The notes beneath the pieces were generated by a model. That model saw only the letters and a program-made list of their open reading frames with translations. It had not been told where the DNA came from and searched no databases. A stretch of 42,696 nt of DNA from a virus. The translations under genes and the position numbers were made by a program. Positions 25,955 to 32,664 of this stretch are shown one piece after another; position 1 is the first letter of the stretch; every line of letters begins with the position of its first letter. The DNA lies in IMG/VR virus record IMGVR_UViG_3300032278_000024, positions 1 through 42,696 of that record; one strand, given 5' to 3'.

Positions 25955-26973
25955 TTATCTAATATGCTATCTAGCTCTGTGTATTTGGTTTTGGAATACT
26001 TGGTAACAAGATCTGCTCGGTAGCAGATGTTCTCGATGTTAAGATTGGCAACAGTTCTGCTTGCTCTGGCAAAGGCGTCTTTAACTTGCTCCCCTCTTGC
26101 AGTGACTTTAAGGATAGGGCCGAACTTCTGAGAACAATAATGGACTCCTCGCTTGATGAGGACATTACTAAGTCCGCAATGCTTAAGGTTGGCATCCACC
26201 AATCCATATATTCTGTAGTCTGTGGTAGTAGGCCATCCAATGTGTTGTAGTCTAATTGCGACATAGTATCCTGGTATCAGATTGAGATCGGAGCGAGTGC
26301 CACCTGCGAGTTCAAGCAGAATATCCATAGGCGGTTCCTGTACGCCTTCCAGCATTGCTTCAGTATTATCAAACGAGAACCCTGCATAGATATCTGTGAT
26401 ACTTGTGCCATCAAAGTCTAATCTTACCGGACCTCGGTAAGAGTTCTTTTCAAATAGTGGCTTTAGCTTACGGAATCCCTCGAATATGGTTGGAGGTACG
26501 TCCTCCAACGTCTTGCATACTGTGACCATTGCACCCAAACTGGGCCCGACTGTATCCGAGATAAGTTCCTTGTGGTACTTGATAAGGAGGAATGGAGTAC
26601 ACCACTTGCGCCCATTCCACCACGCTTCCACACTATACTCGGATTTAGTATCACTGATGCTAATTTCAGTAAGCTCCAGTAGGCTCCTACGATTACCACG
26701 ACTCCTGTTAGCAAGGGTAAACAAACGACTAAGGCCAAGAGTCCTAGTGGGCGCGTCCTCGAACCTGACTTCTTTATACCCGAATATAGGGTCATCTGCT
26801 AATACGAGATCACTACGGTTAACGTAAGGTTTCCAAGCACTAACTCTTTCATACAGTCCATCCCCAGTATCTGAATAGTCGTTATGTATAAATACTCTGA
26901 CTTCGTGACCTTCCTGGGACAGTCGAGTCGCCAGTGCTAGGCCGATGCCAGTACTCAAAAAGAGTACTTTCAT
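25921..26973 (-). CDS. Degenerate PurD (GAR synthetase)/ATP-grasp-like protein in the packaging block
   Basis: The 350-residue protein follows the PurD fold over much of its length. MKVLFLSTGIGLALATRLS is like the N-domain start of phosphoribosylamine-glycine ligase. SVEAWWNG (114-121), PFLLIKYHKELISDTVGPSL (127-146) and GAM match the second half of the ATP-grasp domain. KVTARG (289-294) to CYRAD (317-321) match the C-domain. The enzyme is usually about 420-430 residues; here the segment with the ATP-binding KADGLAAGKG-type loop is missing, and the metal-binding EFNxRFGDPE region reads DIYAGFSFDNTE. Catalysis is therefore doubtful. It sits between large terminase and portal with a good GAGGGAG site, so a role in packaging, nucleotide sensing or DNA modification is possible. 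The PurD relation is my reading by eye. Confidence 0.7.
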   Translation of the reverse strand: MKVLFLSTGIGLALATRLSQEGHEVRVFIHNDYSDTGDGLYERVSAWKPYVNRSDLVLADDPIFGYKEVRFEDAPTRTLGLSRLFTLANRSRGNRRSLLELTEISISDTKSEYSVEAWWNGRKWCTPFLLIKYHKELISDTVGPSLGAMVTVCKTLEDVPPTIFEGFRKLKPLFEKNSYRGPVRLDFDGTSITDIYAGFSFDNTEAMLEGVQEPPMDILLELAGGTRSDLNLIPGYYVAIRLQHIGWPTTTDYRIYGLVDANLKHCGLSNVLIKRGVHYCSQKFGPILKVTARGEQVKDAFARASRTVANLNIENICYRADLVTKYSKTKYTELDSILDKWKVTKAPNPK

Positions 26974-26987
26974 GCTCCCTCGGGGAA

Positions 26988-28577
26988 CTAGGACAATAAG
27001 TTATGTGCTATCGGATACCTGGGTTGCCTGTGCTTGGCTAGTATTGCACCGAATGTAAAGTCTGCTTCAGGATTGATTACCACAGGTATGTCAACATCGT
27101 ATGCTAACTGTGTTGCTTGCCGCAGCAGTACTTCGTTAGCCAAGGCTGTAGCTATAACGGAGTCATCATGACACCCGTCCCGTGCTTCAAGCCTGGTGTT
27201 AACATCACTTGTGTTCTTCTCGATAAAGCTAGACAACTCACCACGGAGGTACGTAGAAACTACGGTTAGACCAGATGCCAGAGCCCGTCGCAGGTTTCCT
27301 ATGATTAGCGGCTTGGAACGCCTAGTAGTCTGCGTACCTCTGTCGTAAGTCGTTTGGCTAAATCTATCATCACGGTAGATACAGTTGATTGGATACTCTT
27401 CAATAAGCTGGTATAAGGTGAGTATGCCGTGATTGTTAGTTTCGATATTGATGAGTGCTTGGTTATAGAGTCCTCCAATCCAACTAAGAACTCTTGCGAA
27501 CTCGTCTGGGGAAATGTTATTATTAACGTACTCCCCGACTTGTCTAAAATCCTCAAGCGAAAAGATTTCAACGACAGAGCTATCACCTCCAACTCCTCCA
27601 CCGACATCAACTCCAATACCGTAGTGGTTGTGGGGCCGAGGGTGCTCTGTATCATAGCAGAGGTACTGACTTTCGGGATGCTCTTGCCACCTGTCACCAA
27701 TGTCTTCGTAGCTGACTCTATGAAAGAAACTTTGCCCACGGGTCTGAAAGCACTCTTCTAAGGTTAGCGGATACTCTTGACGAAAGAGGCCGAGATCGCC
27801 ATCCATCTCATCAATCTTACGTCTACGCCAAGACATCTGCCCTGGAGTGAGCCCATAATCTGTGAGTACCTGCTCTTCTTCATACTCTCGATCTAGGTTA
27901 TATGTCTCTTCTTGGGACCACTCATCTTGGTACTCTGGGAAGTTCTTCCAAGACAGGAAGTGTAGACTATACTCGTTACGAGGATTGAGAGCTGCAATGG
28001 CTCTCCTGTGATACCAGGTTTCTGCACCATTTCCTGTAGACTCAAATACGATCATCGAGTTTTCTTGAGGTACTGACTGTAGTAGGGCAGCAGTTAGCGA
28101 TTTTGGGTCAGGCCAGAAAGCTACTTCCGAGCAAAGTAGTCTGTTAATCGTACCCGAACGGCCCGCAGTTTTAGTACCAGCTGTCTCCACGTAGAAAGTG
28201 GAGTTTGTTGCGACAAAGCGGATTTCTCTTTTGGTGCTTGTTTCGGTTTCGATCTTGCCACTTTGGAAGTGGTTGAGGAAGAAGTGGACCCTTTGGAAGA
28301 GTCTTTCCGTACTGTCTGAGTCATGAGCAATTACTACACAGCGGAGATTCTCGTATGCTAAGCAGTCCAGAAAGAAGCACGCTAGGAATAGCGAGGAGAT
28401 CCCTTCTTGTCTAGGCTTAGGTATAATATCACGCCCCGTCAGTTCACCGAGAATCTCTTGCTGTGCATGGTTAAGGTTAAATGGTACTGTGATCCCTGCT
28501 TTATTACTAATCTTGAGGAACTTCTCTATAGCTGTCTTGTGGGAAGCCCCGTAGTTATCTGTTAGCCACTTAGACAT
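26988..28577 (-). CDS. terL: Large terminase subunit (packaging ATPase and nuclease)
   Basis: The protein has the terminase order of motifs: a Walker A-like loop KPRQEGISS (about residues 54-62), Walker B with catalytic Glu in LLCSEVAFW, and the coupling motif FESTGNG. The RNase H-type nuclease follows, with GVDVGGGVGGDSS, INIETNNHG and HDDSVIATALA supplying the acidic triad. It pumps DNA through the portal and cuts concatemers. The ATG at 28577 (MSKWLTDNYG) is used; a TTG at 28592 with GGAAGAAG upstream is an alternative that would add five residues. A short frame just upstream overlaps the ATG by 8 bases. Confidence 0.95.
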   Translation of the reverse strand: MSKWLTDNYGASHKTAIEKFLKISNKAGITVPFNLNHAQQEILGELTGRDIIPKPRQEGISSLFLACFFLDCLAYENLRCVVIAHDSDSTERLFQRVHFFLNHFQSGKIETETSTKREIRFVATNSTFYVETAGTKTAGRSGTINRLLCSEVAFWPDPKSLTAALLQSVPQENSMIVFESTGNGAETWYHRRAIAALNPRNEYSLHFLSWKNFPEYQDEWSQEETYNLDREYEEEQVLTDYGLTPGQMSWRRRKIDEMDGDLGLFRQEYPLTLEECFQTRGQSFFHRVSYEDIGDRWQEHPESQYLCYDTEHPRPHNHYGIGVDVGGGVGGDSSVVEIFSLEDFRQVGEYVNNNISPDEFARVLSWIGGLYNQALINIETNNHGILTLYQLIEEYPINCIYRDDRFSQTTYDRGTQTTRRSKPLIIGNLRRALASGLTVVSTYLRGELSSFIEKNTSDVNTRLEARDGCHDDSVIATALANEVLLRQATQLAYDVDIPVVINPEADFTFGAILAKHRQPRYPIAHNLLS

Positions 28578-28686
28578 AGTGGGAGAGCCCAATCAACACT
28601 TCTTCCGCACCATAACCTTCATCGGGTTCGACCCCTCCGGTATGTGATATAAAAAAAGCTCGTCCGTTGTTCAAGAAATCTCCCAC
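28570..28686 (-). CDS. Possible 38-residue protein between the two terminase genes
   Basis: This frame fills the only gap between the 109-residue gene and large terminase. It starts with GTG at 28686 (GDFLNNGRAFFISHTGGVEP) and ends GLSHYV at 28570, overlapping the terL ATG by 8 bases, as many neighbours do. The composition looks protein-like, but there is no clear ribosome-binding site. It could instead be an untranslated spacer. Confidence 0.35.
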   Translation of the reverse strand: MGDFLNNGRAFFISHTGGVEPDEGYGAEEVLIGLSHYV

Positions 28687-28690
28687 TAAG

Positions 28691-29020
28691 TTAAGCCCAT
28701 TTTGTAGGTCTATCTCTCACTAATTCATCCAAATGGTATCCTTCAGGAACAGAATCTTTACTAGTATCTGTCCAAGATTTATATAACTCCTTTAACCTCT
28801 TAGTACTAAAGGTTTTATACGTCTCCCTATCTCTACTAATTCTATCCCGAGTCATTTGCATATAGTTCTCTGCCTCTGCCCCCTTCAACTTAAGTCTACC
28901 TAGATCTTTAATTGTATCCTGAACCTCCCACTGAGAGTAAGCATCCATCAACTTTGTATAAGCCTCCTTCCACTCAGGGCTCATAGTATATCTGCGATCT
29001 TTTGGTACCTCTTGTCCCAT
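28691..29020 (-). CDS. Unknown 109-residue protein between terminase subunits
   Basis: The charged, mostly helical protein begins MGQEVPKDRRYTMSPEWKEA and continues YMQMTRDRISRDRETYKTF. It starts one base after the small terminase stop. Its place between terS and terL suggests a packaging accessory role, but no domain is recognised. It is rich in Lys, Arg and Glu and has no membrane segment. Confidence 0.7.
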   Translation of the reverse strand: MGQEVPKDRRYTMSPEWKEAYTKLMDAYSQWEVQDTIKDLGRLKLKGAEAENYMQMTRDRISRDRETYKTFSTKRLKELYKSWTDTSKDSVPEGYHLDELVRDRPTKWA

Positions 29021-29021
29021 A

Positions 29022-29498
29022 CTAGTTATTCAGTTGTACATTCTCTGCTTGGATCAGTATCTGCCTTACTTCAGCCTCTGCTGACCCAGTACGTTCTCTG
29101 TGTTCCCAACCGGCACCCTTGAACCACATACCAGCGGCTCGCAAGCGTAGGTCAGGATTGCCATCGTCACGCAATGCATCTTTCAAAGCCGATACAGCAC
29201 TTGGAGCCAACTCCATGAAGTCAGTATAGTACCGCTCCATAGCAGAGACAATGACATCCCTAGCAGCCTCACTCTGTAGTACATTTACTACAGTCTGTCC
29301 TGCGCAACCTAGACGCTTTGCAATATCCTTATTTTTGAAGCCCGCCAAATGTAGGCTTACAATCTCAAGGTGCTTAGGCCGCAGCTTTGATATAGAAGCT
29401 GGAACCAGAGCAGACTGCTTTTGCTCTAGTAGCAACCCGTCCAGAGTCCCGTTAGGAAATCTTAGCTCGGAGCTGCTTGTACTTTGCAAGGATGGCAT
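29022..29498 (-). CDS. terS: Small terminase subunit
   Basis: The 158-residue protein holds a helix-turn-helix: PKHLEIVSLHLAGFKNKDI then AKRLGCAGQTVVNVLQ (about residues 41-75), the DNA-recognition fold of many small terminases. A helical oligomerisation region follows (SAVSALKDALRDDGNPDLRL) and a terminal amphipathic helix. It would bind the packaging site and load large terminase. It is the second gene of the leftward operon. The start ATG at 29498 lies inside a 28-codon frame that begins with an ATGA overlap, so coupled re-initiation is possible. Confidence 0.82.
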   Translation of the reverse strand: MPSLQSTSSSELRFPNGTLDGLLLEQKQSALVPASISKLRPKHLEIVSLHLAGFKNKDIAKRLGCAGQTVVNVLQSEAARDVIVSAMERYYTDFMELAPSAVSALKDALRDDGNPDLRLRAAGMWFKGAGWEHRERTGSAEAEVRQILIQAENVQLNN

Positions 29499-29538
29499 TA
29501 GAGACTTTGCCTGTTATGATGTTTTTATATGTGGTCAT
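29452..29538 (-). CDS. Possible 28-residue peptide overlapping the terS start
   Basis: The ATG at 29538 overlaps the upstream stop as ATGA and has GAGAGG eight bases before it, a better site than terS itself has. The frame encodes MTTYKNIITGKVSNAILAKY and ends RAKIS at 29452, covering the first 16 codons of terS in another frame. It may be a real basic peptide or a device that couples ribosome flow into terS. Confidence 0.4.
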   Translation of the reverse strand: MTTYKNIITGKVSNAILAKYKQLRAKIS

Positions 29539-29753
29539 TTTTGCATCCTCTCGTAGATGTGGAAATTATGCATTGTGCCATATAAGCTAGAATAGTCTTG
29601 AGCAAGGTCACCGTTCTCACCACGCTGGCATTCCTCAACATACTCTATCTGTCTCTCAATCTCTTCGTTCTCGATATCCTCTTCAGTAGGATACTCGGCT
29701 TCTCGCCTTGTTTGATACATACGCTCTGTTTCCCAGGCTTTCATATCGCTCAT
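29535..29753 (-). CDS. First gene of the leftward operon, small acidic protein
   Basis: The 72-residue protein is rich in Glu (PTEEDIENEEIERQIEYVEE) and mostly helical. AAGGAGG lies just before the ATG at 29753, and a predicted leftward promoter ends about 20 bases upstream. It opens the structural operon and precedes terS. It may be a regulator or packaging accessory; no family is recognised. Confidence 0.7.
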   Translation of the reverse strand: MSDMKAWETERMYQTRREAEYPTEEDIENEEIERQIEYVEECQRGENGDLAQDYSSLYGTMHNFHIYERMQK

Positions 29754-29773
29754 GGTCCTCCTTCATTTGTATA

Positions 29774-29801
29774 ACTATACCATAACACATCCCTCCGTCA
29801 A
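29774..29801 (-). promoter_or_regulatory. Sigma70-like promoter for the leftward structural operon
   Basis: Read on the minus strand, TTGACG (29801-29796) and TATAGT (29779-29774) are separated by 16 bases. Transcription would start near 29767, giving a leader of only about 14 bases before the AAGGAGG and ATG of the first gene. A second -35 option, TTGACT, lies four bases further upstream. This is the only strong leftward promoter I find. Confidence 0.6.
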
Positions 29802-29950
29802 GTCAATAGGGCGCGTGATATAGTCCGCCCCTACTACACCTGAATCACCGCCACCTAGAAGCTTGACTCTCACGCCATCGAAAAGTACCCAACTAGGCTG
29901 GTTGTAAGAGTGGACCGAAAATAAAGGCGCGGGCCGAAGGGGGGGATCAG

Positions 29951-30033
29951 CTTAGCACGTGCTAACTTTTCAGCTTAGTACAAAGCAAGCCATTGACTTA
30001 GTACAGGCTAAGGAAAGCAGCAAGTAGACTAAG
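29951..30033. repeat. Iteron-like CTTAG motifs and 14-bp palindrome
   Basis: CTTAGCAC starts at 29951, and CTTAGTAC at 29974 and 29997: exact 23-bp steps, about two helical turns. The first copy lies in a perfect 14-bp palindrome, TTAGCACGTGCTAA (29952-29965). Inverted copies CTAAG occur at 30008 and 30029. Five copies of this pentamer in either orientation within 83 bases is far more than the roughly 0.2 expected at equal base frequencies. Such phased repeats are typical of initiator or repressor binding sites. Confidence 0.5.
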
Positions 30034-30078
30034 CACAGCAAATAAAATGCAGCCACCTAACTTATGTGCATTTTTTAC

Positions 30079-30106
30079 TTGTGTTATGTGGTCAATTTGC
30101 TACAAT
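30079..30106 (+). promoter_or_regulatory. Possible rightward promoter with extended -10
   Basis: TTGTGT (30079-30084) and TACAAT (30101-30106) are separated by 16 bases, with TGC directly before the -10 box. The -10 is good and extended; the -35 is weak. A transcript from here would carry an untranslated leader of about 470 bases before the first early gene, beginning with an 8-bp inverted repeat. This is a candidate only. Confidence 0.35.
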
Positions 30107-30431
30107 TTACCATACTCAAATGAGGTTCAAGCATCCGGTGCAGCCGTGACAAGTAGCCAAACTTGAGTATACTTAGTTAAGCGTGTTTCAAAGGAGGTAC
30201 ATAACTGATTAAACTATCCGAGATGGATGCTGGTATGTGTGGTGCGTAAAGCATAAATCCAGACTATAAGCCAGCATAGCATGATCTTTGAATAGACTGA
30301 GGGTCCACATAGCAGGCGAGCTGCCATAACTCTAGCAATAGACGAGCGGCCATGACCTAGCGCAGACGGTAGCGCAGTTAAATGCATAGTGGTCAAGGTT
30401 CGGTAGTAGATACTGGACAAATTGTTATAAA

Positions 30432-30537
30432 GTTATAACGTTCCCGCTGAATCAAGGGGGCGGTGTGTGAGTGTATGAAAAAAAAATTATACATAAAACC
30501 ATACACCCCCTGGGCAAATCGACGGGAACAATATAAC
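30432..30537. repeat. Large nested inverted repeat with A/T-rich loop
   Basis: The outer arms, GTTATAACGTTCCCG (30432-30446) and CGGGAACAATATAAC (30523-30537), pair over 13 of 15 positions. Inside, GTGTATG (30471-30477) pairs perfectly with CATACAC (30500-30506), and GGGGG (30456-30460) can pair with CCCCC (30506-30510). The loop of 22 bases is nearly all A and T. A separate 7-bp palindrome (GTTATAA/TTATAAC) at 30424-30439 touches the left arm, and AACAATAT repeats in tandem at 30528-30546. It could be an origin hairpin, an operator cluster or a leader RNA structure. Confidence 0.55.
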
Positions 30538-30585
30538 AATATAACAATGGCTTAATGTCCTAGTAGGCTAGCCAGGAAGGAAAGT

Positions 30586-30843
30586 ATGTCTTGGAATTGC
30601 TTTAGAAATCACGATACCGTGCTAGTCAGACAAGGCTCAGGAACTGAGCTTCACTTCAATCACAGGATTGATGAGTACCTTTGTGTAACCTGTGAAGTCA
30701 CCTTTGGGAAAGCTCTTGATTATAGTCAAGACCTAGGTGATAGAATGTATGACATTAAAGAAGGCGTCTTCTTGGAGCCTGAACCGTGGGAGGACGCAGA
30801 CGCTTTCGCTACACCAGAAGACAGCTGGATTTACGAAGAATAA
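30586..30843 (+). CDS. First rightward early protein, unknown
   Basis: The 85-residue acidic protein begins MSWNCFRNHDTVLVRQGSG and ends EPEPWEDADAFATPEDSWIY plus EE. It has three Cys (C5, C33, C36), the last two as CVTC, which could bind metal. GGAAGGAAA lies just upstream. It is flanked by near-identical CTAsTAGGCTAG elements at 30560-30571 and 30851-30862. As the first early gene it may act in host takeover, but nothing identifies its function. Confidence 0.7.
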   Translation: MSWNCFRNHDTVLVRQGSGTELHFNHRIDEYLCVTCEVTFGKALDYSQDLGDRMYDIKEGVFLEPEPWEDADAFATPEDSWIYEE

Positions 30844-30888
30844 CATTAATCTACTAGGCTAGTCTGCTAGGGCATTAAGTCAAGCCAC

Positions 30889-30934
30889 GTCTGTCTCCCA
30901 TTGGGAGGCTACCCTGCATGGTAGGGTGCTAGAC
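30889..30934 (+). promoter_or_regulatory. Three-stem leader structure before the second early gene
   Basis: GTCT (30889-30892) and AGAC (30931-30934) can close a junction holding two hairpins: CTCCC/GGGAG (30895-30907) and ACCCT/AGGGT (30911-30927). It lies in the 115-base gap before the gene at 30960, whose AGGATATGAT site follows. It is not followed by a T run, so it is more likely an RNA leader or processing site than a terminator. Confidence 0.45.
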
Positions 30935-30959
30935 ATAACATTCCTTAAAAGGATATGAT

Positions 30960-31475
30960 ATGAAAACTAGCAAACTAACGTGTGGTAGTGCGGAAAAGAT
31001 GGTGACATTGAGTGATGTCACGCATCCTTATCGGTTGACAGGTGACGACCTGTGTGAGAGCACAGGTAGTGTAACAGCCTTGGACCTTGATCCTGGTAAT
31101 TCAAAGGATTGTGAGTCCGTAGTCAAGGAAATGGCCTCGATGTTCAGCCAGAACACCCATGGTATCTCAGGCTATTATAAGATAGCATGGGAACTTGCTA
31201 AGGTCATGCAAGGTAGTAGGGGCCAATTCCTTCGGGACCAGCGCAAGCTGAACGAGAATGTCAGTGATGCTGACATCGATAAGGCATTCCAAGGGTCTAG
31301 TCTCAAGGTTTGTGGGATGCTGGACTCTGACCCGGTAATCGGTCAGACTCCGCTAGGCAAGGTGACGTCTGCGATTTCCAAGCTATCAGACTCGGAAAAG
31401 CTCAAAGCTATCGCGGACCTGCAAGCCCAGCTAGGGCTTGATAATACACTATCAGTACCCGAAACAGGTAAGTAA
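30960..31475 (+). CDS. Early protein, unknown, with C-terminal LSDSEK motif
   Basis: The 171-residue protein has an N-terminal half with three Cys (TCGSAEKMVTLSDVTHPYRL, DLCESTG) and a helical C-terminal half. Near its end ISKLSDSEKLKAIADLQAQL matches a motif shared with four other early proteins of this phage. AAAGGATATGAT precedes the ATG. No domain is recognised. Confidence 0.72.
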   Translation: MKTSKLTCGSAEKMVTLSDVTHPYRLTGDDLCESTGSVTALDLDPGNSKDCESVVKEMASMFSQNTHGISGYYKIAWELAKVMQGSRGQFLRDQRKLNENVSDADIDKAFQGSSLKVCGMLDSDPVIGQTPLGKVTSAISKLSDSEKLKAIADLQAQLGLDNTLSVPETGK

Positions 31476-31528
31476 TTAACCCATCCTCGTCTAGCATCCT
31501 ATCATGCAGGGACTTCCAACGGAGACAT

Positions 31529-31828
31529 ATGACACAGACGCTAGATGAATATACTACGCAGGTTATATACTCAGACCTACCGGGTCTAGGGTATAACGTG
31601 GAGTTGCTTGAGAAAAAGCAACATGAACTCAAAGGGTTCCTGAAACAGTTTTGTAAGGGCTGTGAAGGCACAGCCAAACCCCGCTCTATCGAGCCAAAGA
31701 ATGGTAAGATGCGAACTCTTACCAAGCAGGAAAGGCTGGACTTCTACAGAAACAGTCTGGAACAACAAATAGAACTCTTGCCATCGGAGGATAAGGCAAG
31801 AATCTTGCAGGCTCTGCTTGCTAAATAA
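31529..31828 (+). CDS. Early protein, unknown, ending in LPSEDK motif
   Basis: The 99-residue helical protein contains a CKGC pair (residues about 42-45) and a central basic region (IEPKNGKMRTLTKQERLDFY). It ends LLPSEDKARILQALLAK, a clear copy of the shared early-protein C-terminal motif. GGAG lies five bases before the ATG. A single CxxC in a small protein could be half of a metal site. No family is recognised. Confidence 0.72.
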   Translation: MTQTLDEYTTQVIYSDLPGLGYNVELLEKKQHELKGFLKQFCKGCEGTAKPRSIEPKNGKMRTLTKQERLDFYRNSLEQQIELLPSEDKARILQALLAK

Positions 31829-31896
31829 AATCACTAGCCTCCCAGTAGGGGACAGACGTAGCGGTGCTTCTGGTTGCATGGCCAGAAAGATGTCTT

Positions 31897-32280
31897 ATGA
31901 TAGTAGCAAATAAGGTCCACCAAGTCTGTGTAGATCAAGAGACTGCAGTACGGTTTCAGCAAGTATCTGAGACCGTGGACAAGTGGGAGTATTCATGTAA
32001 GTTTGTACGTGTCTTCATGGAGCAGTATCTCGCTGCTTTGCAAGAGCAGAGTGATACAAAGCAGAAAACCTCCCTGGCTGTGCAGAGCTTTGAACTCTGT
32101 ATCAAGAAGATACAGGAGAATTCCACATATGGGCTCACTGAGCTTATAAATGCTGTAGCTGAAGCTGATAGAGACAAGGTGCTGGAACGCCTTGCCCCGA
32201 CCCTTGGTTACAGAGAACAGTCCTTTTACAACAGTATGATTGCTGCCATTATACATGGCACAACACCAAGCCAGTCCTAA
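31897..32280 (+). CDS. Early helical protein, unknown
   Basis: The ATG at 31897 (MIVANKVHQVCVDQE) is preferred to one at 31864, because the earlier one lies upstream of a hairpin and a CAGAAAGA motif that recurs before other early genes. The 127-residue product is helical and charged (VSETVDKWEYSCKFVRVFME, LAALQEQSDTKQKTSLAVQ). A weak relative of the shared motif is seen in AEADRDKVLERLAPTL. No domain is recognised. Confidence 0.65.
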   Translation: MIVANKVHQVCVDQETAVRFQQVSETVDKWEYSCKFVRVFMEQYLAALQEQSDTKQKTSLAVQSFELCIKKIQENSTYGLTELINAVAEADRDKVLERLAPTLGYREQSFYNSMIAAIIHGTTPSQS

Positions 32281-32294
32281 TCAATTCTTAACTA

Positions 32295-32358
32295 ACCAAC
32301 GGCCATGCTATCAGGAGCACCGCACCGCCTACGGTGGGCATTGGACAGAAAGGACACT
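32295..32358 (+). promoter_or_regulatory. Hairpin leader with CAGAAAGGACAC translation signal
   Basis: CACCG (32324-32328) pairs with CGGTG (32333-32337) and is followed by CAGAAAGGACACTATG. An almost identical arrangement precedes the gene at 32706: TGCCCACC/GGCGGTAGGCA, then CAGAAAGGACACCATG. A third version (TTCTGG/CCAGAA, then CAGAAAGATGTCTTATG) precedes 31897. The AAAGGA core is the probable ribosome-binding site; the hairpins may tune translation or RNA stability. Confidence 0.5.
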
Positions 32359-32664
32359 ATGTCTAGCAAACTAGATGAGTTTATAAAGTCTTACAATACC
32401 ATGACCGCTCAGTACGCTAAACAGCGAGTCTTACATGATGAGTTGCTTAGAAGCACCTTAGTTCAAATGCTACATGATGGGGTAGCTGGAGAGACTAGGC
32501 TACGGGGACTCATATGCGGAAGATGCCTCCGTATAATCCCAGTATGTGCAATCCAAGACTATCTAGCGTCTTGGAGCACATGGTCACTAATGCAAGGGGG
32601 TGGAAAGCACCCAAGGTTTAGAGAGATCTTGGAGTGCGAGTATCACAAAGATATAAAACTATAA
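32359..32664 (+). CDS. Early protein with Cys-rich centre, unknown
   Basis: The ATG at 32359 (MSSKLDEFIKSYNTM) directly follows AGAAAGGACACT; an upstream ATG at 32305 would cover the hairpin leader and is rejected. The 101-residue product has ICGRCLRIIPVC (CxxCx6C) and a later Cys in LECEYH, a possible zinc site. The N-terminal half is helical. No family is recognised. Confidence 0.7.
   Translation: MSSKLDEFIKSYNTMTAQYAKQRVLHDELLRSTLVQMLHDGVAGETRLRGLICGRCLRIIPVCAIQDYLASWSTWSLMQGGGKHPRFREILECEYHKDIKL

Larger units (their letters stand above)
29754..30585. other. Divergent control region between late and early arms
   Basis: About 830 bases hold no convincing long gene. The left edge has the leftward promoter; 29951-30033 has a palindrome and spaced CTTAG motifs; 30079-30106 has a weaker rightward promoter; 30112-30170 has an 8-bp inverted repeat (ATACTCAA/TTGAGTAT). 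An AGGAGGT with no suitable ATG is at 30192-30198, ATGCTGG/CCAGCAT arms are at 30227-30277, and a large nested inverted repeat is at 30432-30537. Two tiny frames (30382, 18 codons; 30475, 26 codons) lack good support. The region is a strong candidate for transcription control and possibly the replication origin. Confidence 0.6.

Noticed and set aside
25313-26023. Long plus-strand frame of 236 codons opposite the portal gene
   Set aside because: It is antisense to clear portal and PurD-like coding sequence, has no ribosome-binding site or domain, and reads as a shadow frame.
26463-26795. Minus-strand frame of 110 codons inside the PurD-like gene, considered as a frameshifted missing ATP-grasp part
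   Set aside because: The other-frame translation (LALVVCLPLLTG) does not resemble the missing PurD loop, and the gene frame is continuous, so a simple frameshift is not supported.
29809-29830. GGGCG/CGCCC hairpin near the leftward promoter
   Set aside because: Short stem, 12-base loop and no T run, so not a convincing terminator.
30214-30420. Minus-strand frame of 68 codons in the control region
   Set aside because: No ribosome-binding site, unlikely composition, and it lies in a region of repeats and hairpins.
30350-30420. tRNA-like pieces (GGTAGCGCAG, GGTTCG)
   Set aside because: I could not close an acceptor stem or anticodon arm around them.
30475-30555. 26-codon frame MKKKLYIKPYTPWANRRE in the inverted repeat
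   Set aside because: Weak start signal and most of it lies in the palindrome arms; kept only as an alternative explanation of that region.
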